The position numbers were made by a program, and so were the translations under genes. A stretch of DNA of 64,000 nucleotides, from assembly GCA_947089135.1 (NCBI GenBank), contig CAMUJF010000014.1, positions 1-64,000 of the forward strand. Direction: 5' to 3'. This stretch comes from an uncultured Clostridia bacterium. Lineage in GTDB: Bacteria > Bacillota > Clostridia > Oscillospirales > Ruminococcaceae. The stretch's first letter is position 1, and every line of letters starts with the position of its first letter. The notes beneath the pieces are model-generated. The model did not search any database. It was not told the origin of the DNA and saw only the letters and a list, made by a program, of their open reading frames with translations. Below are positions 1 through 8,340 of the stretch, in pieces.

Positions 1-83
1 ATGTCTTGCAAATCAGCTTGTTTATTGCGTTTGTGTGGTTTTGCTCAAGGCTATGCAGTAAAAAGGTGTGGAGGGGGATTGCA

Positions 84-587
84 TTGAAGATCAGCACGGG
101 AACTGTTTTTGTTATTATGGGCTCAATTTTTTTCGGTATCGGAGCAGTTGTAATGGCCGTCGGAATAGTTATGTTTTTTAATATTTCCGGCGACATTGGT
201 TCATGGTCTGTATTTCTTGGGTGCGGCGCATTGTTTACGATATTGGGGGCAGCTTTTTTGCTCTGGGCGATCCTTAAAGCGGTGCGAAGAAAAAAACTGA
301 TCGAAAACGGAGAACAATTGACAGGCGTTATTACCGCTGTCAGACTGAATATGAACGTTACCGTCAACGGTGTACACCCCTACAAAGCCGAATGCGAGGT
401 TGTCGATCCTTACAGCGGAGAACGGTATCTGTACAGCTCTGACAATACTATGGAGGATATTTCTGCATTTGTGGGAATGTCCGTTACCGTTTATGCCGAC
501 CCGAACAACCGCAAAAAATATTATGTTGATATTGCGTCTCTTACGAACCGGTACAACCATGACGACAGGGTTCACGACTACAGATAG
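84..587 (+). CDS. Small membrane protein with two transmembrane segments, DUF3592-like
   Basis: Unnamed membrane protein of about 167 residues. The frame is open to the left edge, but a TTG at 84 is preceded by a strong GGAGGGGG ribosome site at 70-77, so I place the start there. The first half holds two hydrophobic segments (about residues 5-33 and 40-65), followed by a basic stop-transfer stretch (RRKK). The second half is a soluble beta-rich domain with the pattern seen in DUF3592-type proteins: a GVITAV strand, a middle with YSGERYLYSS, and a late VTVYADPNN motif. This domain usually sits outside or just under the membrane, and its function is unknown. No operon partner is visible upstream. 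The family assignment comes from overall pattern only. Confidence 0.6.
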   Translation: MKISTGTVFVIMGSIFFGIGAVVMAVGIVMFFNISGDIGSWSVFLGCGALFTILGAAFLLWAILKAVRRKKLIENGEQLTGVITAVRLNMNVTVNGVHPYKAECEVVDPYSGERYLYSSDNTMEDISAFVGMSVTVYADPNNRKKYYVDIASLTNRYNHDDRVHDYR

Positions 588-654
588 AATATTTTTGCCC
601 AAAACCGCATAGGCATAACAGACAACTGTCAATCTAAATTTTCGGAGGTTTTTT

Positions 655-906
655 ATGGGCGGTATCATCGCTTCGTTTGGCGTACAGGATTACATTGCTA
701 TTGCGGTAATAGCCGCCGCGGTAGTTTCGGCTGTCCTGTACCTTAAAAAAAGAAGAAAAAAAGGTTGCGGAGGCTGCTGTTCGGGGTGTTCCGGATGTGC
801 TTTTGCGGATAAATGTCAGAATAAAAAGGAAAATTATAAAAATGGAAAAAACAGAACAGAAGATAAATTACAGGATAAAACAGGAAAAGATACTGAAAGA
901 TCTTGA
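655..906 (+). CDS. FeoB-associated Cys-rich membrane protein
   Basis: Small protein (83 residues) with one N-terminal membrane helix (about residues 10-30), a basic KKRRKK turn, and then a cysteine cluster with the pattern CGGCCSGCSGCAF. This matches the small Cys-rich membrane proteins often found with ferrous-iron transporter FeoB, although no feoB is present here. A good CGGAGG site precedes the ATG. The last 22 codons overlap the start of queH in another frame, giving an unusually Lys/Asp-rich tail. The tail may be a stop-loss extension and not a conserved domain. Confidence 0.75.
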   Translation: MGGIIASFGVQDYIAIAVIAAAVVSAVLYLKKRRKKGCGGCCSGCSGCAFADKCQNKKENYKNGKNRTEDKLQDKTGKDTERS

Positions 907-1471
907 CGCGAACAACCCTCCGCGGCTGCTTTTGCACAGCTGCTGCGCGCCCTGTTCAAGCGCGGTATTGGAGTATCTTTCGGAGTATTTTTTGATAACG
1001 GTTCTGTACTTTAATCCTAATATTTACCCCGAAGAGGAATTTCTGCACCGTATTGCCGAGCAAAAGCGGCTCATAGCAGAGCTGCCGTGCAAAAATCCGG
1101 TGTCCTTTGAGGAACACGGTTGGCAGCAACAACGGTTCTATGCGGCGGTAAAGGGTCTGGAGAAAATACGCGAGGGCGGCGAGAGATGCTTTGCCTGTTA
1201 CCGACTGCGGTTAGAGGAGACGGCTCGGCTTGCCGCTGAGGGCGGATACAGCTATTTTACAACAACGCTGTCGGTGAGCCCGTACAAAAATGCCGTAAAG
1301 CTCAACGAAATAGGCGAGGAGCTTGCGGAAAAGTACGGAGTTGCTCATTTGCCGTCCGATTTCAAGAAAAAGGACGGTTACAGGCGAAGCATAGAGCTTT
1401 CCGAAAAGTACGGGCTTTACCGCCAGAATTACTGCGGCTGCATTTTTTCGCAAAAAGAGCGTCGGCGGTAA
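842..1471 (+). CDS. queH: Epoxyqueuosine reductase QueH
   Basis: Predicted QueH (about 209 residues), the iron-sulfur enzyme that reduces epoxyqueuosine to queuosine in tRNA, replacing QueG in many anaerobes. Visible hallmarks are an N-terminal HSCCAPCSS motif, a central ERCFACYRLRLEETA motif and a C-terminal NYCGCIFS motif. These are the paired cysteines that bind the cluster and the extra metal. I choose ATG 842 because it fits the family's usual N-terminus, preceded by a weak AAAAGGAAA site. An in-frame GTG at 797 would add 15 atypical residues. The gene overlaps the preceding small gene by 65 bases. queA and tgt lie 16-20 kb away in the same window, so the last three queuosine steps are encoded here. 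Confidence 0.9.
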   Translation: MEKTEQKINYRIKQEKILKDLDANNPPRLLLHSCCAPCSSAVLEYLSEYFLITVLYFNPNIYPEEEFLHRIAEQKRLIAELPCKNPVSFEEHGWQQQRFYAAVKGLEKIREGGERCFACYRLRLEETARLAAEGGYSYFTTTLSVSPYKNAVKLNEIGEELAEKYGVAHLPSDFKKKDGYRRSIELSEKYGLYRQNYCGCIFSQKERRR

Positions 1472-1600
1472 AAGCTGTTGTGCTGTATTTCCTTATGTGC
1501 TTATTGAATTCCTATATTATAATGGAAGTCCGTTTGTGCTTATTTTTATATAAATATCTGTATAATTTTCACAAAAGCCGTTAATTTTTTTATATCCCTA

Positions 1601-1629
1601 TTGACAAATTGATTAAATGGTGATATAAT
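1601..1629 (+). promoter_or_regulatory. Sigma-A promoter of the alcohol dehydrogenase gene
   Basis: Perfect -35 TTGACA (1601-1606), 17-base spacer and perfect -10 TATAAT (1624-1629), with an AT-rich upstream stretch. It lies 91 bases before the ADH start codon. Confidence 0.85.
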
Positions 1630-1634
1630 TATGA

Positions 1635-1652
1635 TTGTTAAGTATTTAACAC
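1635..1652 (+). promoter_or_regulatory. Rex-type redox operator
   Basis: An 18-base palindrome, TTGTTAA-GTAT-TTAACAC, matches the clostridial Rex consensus TTGTTAA-N4-TTAACAA at all but one specified position. It sits just after the -10 box, at the expected transcription start. Rex bound there would block transcription when NADH is low relative to NAD+. This is inferred from the sequence match; no rex gene is in the window. Confidence 0.75.
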
Positions 1653-1720
1653 AATGCCGGCTATAATGCTGTAATGCTGTTTAAACGGTATTGAATTATG
1701 TTATACGGAGGTAATGTTTT

Positions 1721-2938
1721 ATGGCACGTTTTACACTTCCTCGCGATCTTTATCACGGAAAAGGAGCTTTGGAAGCCCTTAAAACTTTTGAGGGAAAAAA
1801 AGCTATGGTGTGCGTTGGCGGAGGCTCAATGAAGAAATTCGGTTTCCTTGACAAAACGGTTAATTACCTTAAAGAAGCAGGTATGGAGGTCGAACTGTTC
1901 GAGGGAATCGAACCTGATCCTTCCGTTGATACCGTTATGAAGGGCGCGGAGGCTATGCTTAAATTCGGTCCCGACTGGATCATTGCTATCGGCGGAGGCT
2001 CGCCTATCGACGCTGCGAAAGCAATGTGGATCAAATATGAGTACCCCGACATCACCTTTGAAGATATGTGCAAGGTGTTCGGTATTCCCAGTCTGCGCCG
2101 CAAGGCACGGTTCTGCGCGATCTCGTCTACTTCCGGCACAGCTACCGAAGTGACCGCTTTCTCTATAATTACAGATTATAACAAGGGTATCAAATATCCT
2201 ATCGCTGATTTTGAGATAACGCCGGACGTTGCTATCGTTGACCCTGAGCTTGCTGAAACAATGCCTAAGAAGCTGGTTGCACATACGGGCATGGACGCTA
2301 TTACTCATGCTGTGGAAGCGTACGTTTCAACTGCTCACTGCAATTATACAGACCCGCTTGCGCTTCATGCGATCAAAATGATCCAGAACGATCTTGTAGA
2401 TTCCTACAACGGCGACATGGAAAAGCGCGATCAGATGCACGACGCTCAGTGCCTTGCAGGTATGGCTTTCTCCAACGCTTTGCTCGGTATCGTTCATTCC
2501 ATGGCTCATAAGACCGGAGCGGCGTTTGCAGATAAGGGTGCGCACATTATCCACGGTGCGGCAAACGCAATGTACTTACCTAAAGTTATCGCATTCAATG
2601 CAAAAAATCCCGAGGCAGCGGCTCGCTACGCCGAGATCGCAGATTTTATGAAGCTCGGCGGAAATACAACGGAAGAAAAGATAAAGCTTCTTATCGCTTA
2701 TCTGCGCAAAATGAACGATGACCTGAACATTCCCCACTGCATAAAGAATTACGGTGCGGACAGCTATCCTGCCGATCAGGGCTTTGTTCCAGAGGAGGTA
2801 TTCCTTGAGAGACTGCACGACATTGCCGTAAACGCTATCGGAGACGCCTGCACAGGCTCCAATCCCCGTCAGCCCTCTGTTGAGGAAATGGAAAAGCTTC
2901 TCAAATGCTGCTACTATGATACGGAAGTTGATTTTTAA
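1721..2938 (+). CDS. Iron-containing alcohol dehydrogenase (butanol dehydrogenase-like)
   Basis: Group III iron-dependent alcohol dehydrogenase (405 residues, normal length), expected to reduce acetaldehyde or butyraldehyde to the alcohol with NAD(P)H in the cytoplasm. Visible features are the GGGSPIDAAK nucleotide-binding loop (near residue 90), the TSGTATEVT motif (near 145), and the metal-binding series around DAITHAVEAY, HSMAHKTGA and HGAANAMYLP, which supplies the Asp and His ligands. A strong ACGGAGG site precedes the ATG. It stands alone between its own promoter and terminator. The Rex-like operator in the leader implies induction at high NADH, as expected for a fermentative electron sink. 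The exact aldehyde substrate cannot be told from sequence. Confidence 0.9.
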   Translation: MARFTLPRDLYHGKGALEALKTFEGKKAMVCVGGGSMKKFGFLDKTVNYLKEAGMEVELFEGIEPDPSVDTVMKGAEAMLKFGPDWIIAIGGGSPIDAAKAMWIKYEYPDITFEDMCKVFGIPSLRRKARFCAISSTSGTATEVTAFSIITDYNKGIKYPIADFEITPDVAIVDPELAETMPKKLVAHTGMDAITHAVEAYVSTAHCNYTDPLALHAIKMIQNDLVDSYNGDMEKRDQMHDAQCLAGMAFSNALLGIVHSMAHKTGAAFADKGAHIIHGAANAMYLPKVIAFNAKNPEAAARYAEIADFMKLGGNTTEEKIKLLIAYLRKMNDDLNIPHCIKNYGADSYPADQGFVPEEVFLERLHDIAVNAIGDACTGSNPRQPSVEEMEKLLKCCYYDTEVDF

Positions 2939-2992
2939 GTCCGTTCGGAAAAATTCTTATAAATTAAGGCAGCTCTATTGCTTTGTTTTTTT

Positions 2993-3022
2993 GAAAAATC
3001 CAGCTGTAAGGCTGGATTTTTC
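2993..3022 (+). terminator. Intrinsic terminator after the ADH gene
   Basis: Perfect 12-base inverted repeat GAAAAATCCAGC / GCTGGATTTTTC around a six-base loop, with the T tract inside the descending arm. Confidence 0.85.
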
Positions 3023-3350
3023 ATTATAAATATGGTATAATTAAACAGACTAAAAATATGCTTGCAAAACGAGCGTTGATGGTCAGTGTCAGTACGCTCT
3101 AAATTTTATAGCACAATACATCAGTATAAAATCAGCAAAAATTTGATATAAAGAGCAAAATTGCGGTATTATTTTTTTGCAGGGTGTGATAAATTATAAT
3201 CGCAGCGAACGTTTACAACGGGAAAATTTCGCGCTTTCTATTTATCCTGTCAAATGAGTGAACGCCGGGAATTTGGATTTTTGAAAACGTTTTCTGCGTT
3301 ATGTGAACCATTGAGTATGTTAATAATTTTTATGCAAGGAGAGGATAGCT
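3023..3350 (+). promoter_or_regulatory. Intergenic region with putative promoter and cre/LacI-like operator
   Basis: This 328-base gap holds no plausible gene. A possible promoter is TTGATA (3143-3148), an 18-base spacer and TATTAT (3167-3172). At 3282-3295 lies TGAAAACGTTTTCT, a near-palindrome that fits the CcpA (cre) and LacI-family operator pattern, with a central CG and one deviation from the cre consensus at the end. It lies 56 bases before the beta-glucosidase start, so carbon-source control of that gene is likely. A GGAGAGGA ribosome site precedes the TTG start at 3351. Confidence 0.55.
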
Positions 3351-6089
3351 TTGAAAACTCTTGACTGGAACAAATATCTTGAAAAAGCTGCTGAAACTGC
3401 CGCTGAGGGCGTTGTTATGCTGAAAAACGACAATGACGCGCTTCCTGTTTCAAAGGACGAGGAGATCGCCGTTTTCGGAAGGATACAGCTTGATTATTAC
3501 AAAAGCGGAACCGGCTCCGGCGGACTGGTAAACGTACACAAGGTAACGGGAATTGTGGACGGTCTGTTGGAGGCGGGCGCGAAGATTAACGAAGAGCTGC
3601 TGGAATTTTACAAAAAGCAGGCGGAGAAGCAGCCTTTTGACCTTGGCGACGGCTGGAGCGAGGAGCCTTGGTGTCAGCAGGAATTTGAACTTGCGGACGA
3701 CATTGTTGCAAAGGCTGCGGAGACTTCTAAGGCGGCGATTGCCGTGATCGGAAGATCGGCAGGCGAAGAGCACGATAACAAAGCCGAGGAGGGTTCATAT
3801 TTCCTGACGGCGGGGGAAAAGGATATGCTGAAAAAAGTCCGCCGCAGCTTTAAAAGAATGATAGTTGTCCTGAACGTGGGAAACATCATAGACATGGGAT
3901 TTGTTGACGAGTTTTCTCCTGATGCGGTACTGTACTTATGGCAGGGTGGAATGACAGGCGGTACGGGTGCGGCAAAGGTTATCATGGGGGAGATATCGCC
4001 CTGCGGAAAGCTTCCCGATACCATCGCTTATGATATTTCCGATTATCCGTCCCACAAGTATTTCGGAAATACCGAAAGAAACTTTTATACCGAGGATATT
4101 TATGTGGGGTACCGCTGGTTTGAGACTTTTGCAAAAGACCGCGTGCGCTATCCGTTTGGTTATGGACTTTCATACACAAAATTTGAGACTGCTTATTCTG
4201 CGGAGAAAAACGGCGATGAATTTGTTATTTATGCTGATGTGAAAAATATTGGAAACAGAAGCGGCAAGGAGGTTATTCAGGTCTACTGTCAGGCTCCTCA
4301 GGGCAAGCTTGGCAAAGCCTCCCGCATTCTCTGCGGATATGAAAAGACAGATCGCCTCGCTCCCGGAGAAAGTCAGAAGCTTACGGTTTTCGTGAAGCTT
4401 TCGGATATTGCTTCTTACGATGATTCAGGCGTTACGGGACATCGTTTTGCATGGATTGTCGAGCAGGGCGAATACAGTTTTTATGCGGGTACGGATGTAA
4501 GAAGCGCGGAAAAAGTTTTGACATGGACGTCTGAGGAGGACATCATCGTTGAGCAGCTATGTCAGGCTCTTGCTCCGGTAATGTCTTTTGAAAGAATAAA
4601 GGCGGATGGTACAGGTGAAGCCTTAAAGCCTGTTATGGAAGCCGTTCCGCTTTCCGAGATAGACGAGGACAAGCGCAGAAATGATAATCTTCCCAAGGAG
4701 ATACCGTTCGGCGGCGATAAGGGCATAAAGCTTGAAGCTGTTGCAAGAGGAGAAAAAACGCTGTCCGAGTTTGTTTCGCAGCTTACAGACAACGATCTGA
4801 ACTGCATTATCCGCGGCGAAGGAATGTGCTCGCCGAGAGTAACGGCGGGTACTGCGGCTGCGTTCGGCGGTGTGTCAAAGCGGCTTGAAGAGTTGGTAGT
4901 ACCCTGCGGCTGCTGTTCGGACGGTCCGTCCGGTATGAGGCTCGACTGCGGCACTAAGGCGTTCAGTCTGCCCAATGGCACCCTTATCGCGGCTACATTT
5001 AATAAAAAGCTGATCACCGAGCTGTTTGAATACCTCGGAATGGAAATGTCCGCAAACGGTGTTGACTGTCTGCTCGGTCCCGGTATGAACATTCACCGTT
5101 ACCCTCTTAACGGACGTAACTTTGAGTACTTCTCCGAAGATCCCTATCTTACGGGAACTATGGCTTCCGCCGAGCTTATAGGTATGCACCGTCACGGAGT
5201 CACCGGAACTATAAAGCATTTTTGCGGAAATAATCAGGAAACCAACAGGCATTTTCTGGATACCGCCGTGTCGGAAAGAGCTTTGCGTGAGATATACCTG
5301 AAAGGCTTTGAAATAGCTGTAAAACAGGGCGGAGCAAAGTCGATAATGACGACGTACGGTAAGGTGAACGACCTCTGGACGGCGGGAAGCTTTGACTTGA
5401 ACACCGAGATACTTCGGAACCAGTGGGGGTACAAAGGCTTTACAATGACCGACTGGTGGGCAAATATCAACGTCCGTGGACATGAAGCTGACAAAAGCGA
5501 TTTTTCGGCAATGGCAAAGGCTCAGAACGACGTTTATATGGTGTGCTCCAGCGGTGAAAACAACGGCGATAATATTATGCAGGAGCTTTCACACGGCGGT
5601 ATCACTCGTGGAGAGCTTCAGAGAAATGCTGAAAATATCTTGCGTTTTCTTATTGATACCAACGCTATGCGCAGAATTATGGGTACGGAAGAAAAGGTCG
5701 AGGTAATAAATAAGCCGGAAAGCGAAATAGATGAAATTATCCGCAATGCTCCAAGCTATGACTTGGATAAAAAGCTTACGGTAGACCTGTCAGGTATCAG
5801 AACTGTGAGAAACTCCGATTATCAGTTCAAACTTAATCTGAACGCCACCGGAATGTACAGGATAACGATCACGGCAAGCTCGGAGCAGAGCGAACTTGCT
5901 CAGCTTCCCGTTACGCTATTTTCAGGAGCTATAAGGACGTTTACATGGAACGGTACCGGAGGAAATCACGTGCCTATCTCAATGGATATACCGATGTTTT
6001 CGCTGAACAATACGGTAAGACTCCATTTCGGCGCGGCAGGTCTTGATCTTATCAGTATTGATTTTGAGCTTATCCATGCGGGATTCTGA
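3351..6089 (+). CDS. GH3 beta-glucosidase with permuted domain order
   Basis: Cytoplasmic family 3 glycoside hydrolase (912 residues, no signal peptide), expected to split cello-oligosaccharides or related beta-glucosides to glucose. The domains run in reverse order. The alpha/beta sandwich (GH3 C-terminal domain) comes first, starting with EGVVMLKNDNDALP. A fibronectin III-like domain follows near residues 280-390 (GKEVIQVYCQAP, GYEKT). The TIM-barrel (GH3 N-terminal domain) starts near residue 470. The barrel shows LLGPGMNIHRYPLNGRNFEY, TIKHFCGNNQETNR and the nucleophile motif FTMTDWWA. This inverted order is known for R. albus and Butyrivibrio enzymes. The start is TTG at 3351 behind GGAGAGGA. 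A cre-like site lies upstream. Substrate preference is inferred from the family. Confidence 0.93.
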   Translation: MKTLDWNKYLEKAAETAAEGVVMLKNDNDALPVSKDEEIAVFGRIQLDYYKSGTGSGGLVNVHKVTGIVDGLLEAGAKINEELLEFYKKQAEKQPFDLGDGWSEEPWCQQEFELADDIVAKAAETSKAAIAVIGRSAGEEHDNKAEEGSYFLTAGEKDMLKKVRRSFKRMIVVLNVGNIIDMGFVDEFSPDAVLYLWQGGMTGGTGAAKVIMGEISPCGKLPDTIAYDISDYPSHKYFGNTERNFYTEDIYVGYRWFETFAKDRVRYPFGYGLSYTKFETAYSAEKNGDEFVIYADVKNIGNRSGKEVIQVYCQAPQGKLGKASRILCGYEKTDRLAPGESQKLTVFVKLSDIASYDDSGVTGHRFAWIVEQGEYSFYAGTDVRSAEKVLTWTSEEDIIVEQLCQALAPVMSFERIKADGTGEALKPVMEAVPLSEIDEDKRRNDNLPKEIPFGGDKGIKLEAVARGEKTLSEFVSQLTDNDLNCIIRGEGMCSPRVTAGTAAAFGGVSKRLEELVVPCGCCSDGPSGMRLDCGTKAFSLPNGTLIAATFNKKLITELFEYLGMEMSANGVDCLLGPGMNIHRYPLNGRNFEYFSEDPYLTGTMASAELIGMHRHGVTGTIKHFCGNNQETNRHFLDTAVSERALREIYLKGFEIAVKQGGAKSIMTTYGKVNDLWTAGSFDLNTEILRNQWGYKGFTMTDWWANINVRGHEADKSDFSAMAKAQNDVYMVCSSGENNGDNIMQELSHGGITRGELQRNAENILRFLIDTNAMRRIMGTEEKVEVINKPESEIDEIIRNAPSYDLDKKLTVDLSGIRTVRNSDYQFKLNLNATGMYRITITASSEQSELAQLPVTLFSGAIRTFTWNGTGGNHVPISMDIPMFSLNNTVRLHFGAAGLDLISIDFELIHAGF

Positions 6090-6106
6090 TAAGCTTAGGT
6101 TTGCAG

Positions 6107-6615
6107 TCAAAAAGGATCATTGCAATCAATGGCTATGAAAATATCAAGATACAGAAAAATTTCTTTGTCCTTTGGTTGTGTTACGTACGGAATATTTATC
6201 CGGTAACATATTGTTCTATGCTGTACCAAAACAAAAGCTGAGATAATTATAATCAGCTCAACACCTAAGAATTTAGAAATTTCCGTCTTAATATTCTTGT
6301 GTATACTGCTGTTATTTTCATAAAGAAAATATTTTGGTCGGCTTTCCTCTAATGCTCTTATATATTGCATAAAAATTTTGAATCTCTCACCGTAGTAAGT
6401 TGCTTCTCTGTCTTTTTTGCAACGCTCCAAAAAGTGCATGGAGAGCCACCGATTAGTAAATCGAAACCATTATACTCTTTGAAATTACCGTCAAATACGT
6501 CTGATGTTGTATAATAAAACTTGACACAACCAATACGGTTGAAGCGTACCACAGAATGGTGCGGAAATTTACGAAGCCTAAAGCAATTTTTTCCGACGGA
6601 CGATTCGATACGCAA
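6107..6615 (-). pseudogene. Broken C5 cytosine DNA methyltransferase remnant
   Basis: Two reading frames on the minus strand together encode parts of a Dcm-type C5 methyltransferase. The upstream frame (6615 down to about 6430) carries the catalytic-loop motif GFDLLIGGSPCTFWS, with the Pro-Cys nucleophile. After a frameshift near 6430, the other frame continues with EATYYGERFKIFMQYIRALEES, then FLYENNSS (motif VI) and a worn QHRTICYRINIP (motif VIII). The SAM-binding motif I (normally DLFSGIGG-like), the target-recognition region and motifs IX and X are missing. Before the GGSPC motif the sequence also looks internally deleted. I see no partner restriction gene. It is probably the relic of a phage or mobile-element methylase. 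Confidence 0.75.
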
Positions 6616-6967
6616 AGTTGTTTACATGAGCGTTCAGGGAATTGCAAAAAAGTGGACAATGCCCGTCTGAGATTGGGGACTTGCTTATTCTCAGTTTGCA
6701 GTTTGCAATTTTCTTTGAGGACAGATTGGCAGCCTGACGGCTGTTGAGACTCCGTCCCAAACCCTTAGGTTTATCCGCTTGAGATATCCGATGAAGAGAA
6801 AAACAGCGGCTCTTTATACCGCTGCTCTTCACCGTTTTATCTCACAGACTGCGTTAGGTCGCTCCTCAGCGCTGCACTTTTTCAGCTGCATTTTCAATGT
6901 TAACAATTTTTGTCGCAAAAATGCATTTACATAGTTTATAATTCAGACCTTAAAATATATTTGTGAG
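6616..6967. other. Intergenic stretch inside the decayed patch
   Basis: No supportable gene. It holds a two-part hairpin: GAAGAG (6793-6798) with CTCTTC (6825-6830), enclosing CAGCGG (6804-6809) with CCGCTG (6819-6824). A T tract does not follow closely enough to call a terminator. The stretch may be part of the same degraded insertion as the methylase remnant. Confidence 0.4.
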
Positions 6968-7232
6968 GTGAAAATTTTATCTTATTGTGCAGAATTCGGT
7001 GCGCTGGTTCGCAAACATCGGAAGAATAAACACTATTCCCTTGAAAGGCTTGCAGAACTGTGCAATATCAGCGACAAAAGTATAGGCAATATCGAACGCG
7101 ACCGTTTCAAATCCCAGGCTTGACACTGTGGTCAAACTATGCAGAGTATGTGATATCGATTCCGGCTTGCTTTCATATCTGAATGTCGATGAGGACTTTC
7201 ATGACGATGATTCCATGCTTCTGACTCGCTGA
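6968..7232 (+). pseudogene. Frameshifted XRE-family HTH regulator
   Basis: Reading from GTG 6968 (or ATT 6974 behind GTGAGGTG) gives an XRE helix-turn-helix: FGALVRKHRKNKHYSLERLA, then NISDKSIGNIERD. A stop follows just after that. One base earlier in register, the reading continues as SNPRLDTVVKLCRVCD and then LLSYLNVDEDF to a TGA at 7230. The frames join exactly if one T is removed from the TTT at 7105-7107. So this is either a one-base insertion that killed a small phage-type repressor, or a sequencing error. Full length would be about 87 residues. No normal ATG start is present, which favours real decay. Confidence 0.7.
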
Positions 7233-7307
7233 CCTTGAATACTCCCCCGCTGCAGACTTTTTTATCGCTTGCGGCGGGGATTACTATTTTAAGAAAAATA
7301 TTAACTA

Positions 7308-8192
7308 TTACAAATGCTTATATCTTAAATGTCTATATGTATATCCCCACTCATATGTCATAAGAAAAACCAGGTTTGCCGCATTTCCCAAAAGCCCGTA
7401 ATCATGGGCTTCATATAAAGTTCCCGGCTGGTCTGCCGAGGTTTTGGGAGCTAAATCAACGTGAGTTTCGAGCCCGACTGCATTGAGCTGCTCCGTTGCA
7501 TTTCCGACAAAAGCGGCAAATTCCGTTCTGAACTGGGGCGGAATATATTCCATGTCGATATCAAGACCCTGAGCGTTTTTGCGCTGTATTGTTTCTATAA
7601 GCTTTCCGATTATCACATTCTGGAAATCAATGTCGGTAAGCAGCTTTTCTATTTTTCCCGAACCGAACGTACCGTCTATGTTGATAGCCGTCAGACCGAG
7701 AAACACAGCTGTTTGGTAAGCGTGGGACATTTCTATTATATCGCTGTCGTTCACTTCAATAAGCGTACCGTCCTCATTAAAGCCGTAGCCGAATACAATA
7801 ACATATGTAAGATACGGCAAAGCCGCTTCGAGAATATTACGGTTTATATAACCGTATGCAAAGCCGCTGATCTGAGCGTCATATGTCGGAGCCGTCTCAA
7901 AACTTATCGTTATCTGCGTACCCTCAGGTATGTAATTTGCTCCGATCAGAAAGGGATTGTTTCTGTAAAGCTGCATAACGCTTGTTCCGTAAGCTTCGGC
8001 AACCGAAAAAAGCGTATCTCCCCTACTGAATGTATGCACCGTTTCGGGACGAAGTATCAAAAGCGCCTGACCGACAGCAAGCTGTCCAGAATCGGAAAGT
8101 CTGTTGTCCGAAATAAGTCTTTGAAGCGAGATTCCGAACTTCCCGGCTATTGATAATGCGGTGTCCCCCGCCTGTACTGTATATATTTCCAT
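7308..8192 (-). CDS. LysM-GH18 spore peptidoglycan hydrolase, C-terminally truncated
   Basis: Resembles SleL/YaaH-type N-acetylglucosaminidases of spore coat and cortex. Two LysM domains (about residues 1-48 and 50-97, starting YTVQAGDTALSIAGKFG and HTFSRGDTLFSVAEAYG) precede a GH18 barrel from about residue 105. The GH18 catalytic signature is visible as GLDIDMEYIP. The barrel ends abruptly after MTYEWGYTY, a point where relatives continue for roughly 130-150 more residues, and the last eight residues look random. The enzyme therefore lacks the last strands of the barrel and is probably inactive. The start is ATG 8192 behind ACAGGAG; a longer start at 8261 is not supported. The truncation borders the decayed patch at 6.1-7.3 kb, suggesting one deletion or insertion event. 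Confidence 0.8.
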   Translation of the reverse strand: MEIYTVQAGDTALSIAGKFGISLQRLISDNRLSDSGQLAVGQALLILRPETVHTFSRGDTLFSVAEAYGTSVMQLYRNNPFLIGANYIPEGTQITISFETAPTYDAQISGFAYGYINRNILEAALPYLTYVIVFGYGFNEDGTLIEVNDSDIIEMSHAYQTAVFLGLTAINIDGTFGSGKIEKLLTDIDFQNVIIGKLIETIQRKNAQGLDIDMEYIPPQFRTEFAAFVGNATEQLNAVGLETHVDLAPKTSADQPGTLYEAHDYGLLGNAANLVFLMTYEWGYTYRHLRYKHL

Positions 8193-8340
8193 ACCGTTCA
8201 CTCCTGTTGTGTATTTATACAGTATATGCTCAGGCGAAAAAAAAGTCAGCCGCAAATGCAATAATATAGTCCTCTTCTCCCGTAAAACCGAAATAACTAT
8301 TCAGGTACTTAGAACCTGTCCACATAGAAGGGATTCATAC

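Noticed and set aside
2939..3350. Riboswitch in the leader of the GH3 gene
   Set aside because: I find a terminator, a weak promoter and an operator, but no conserved aptamer blocks.
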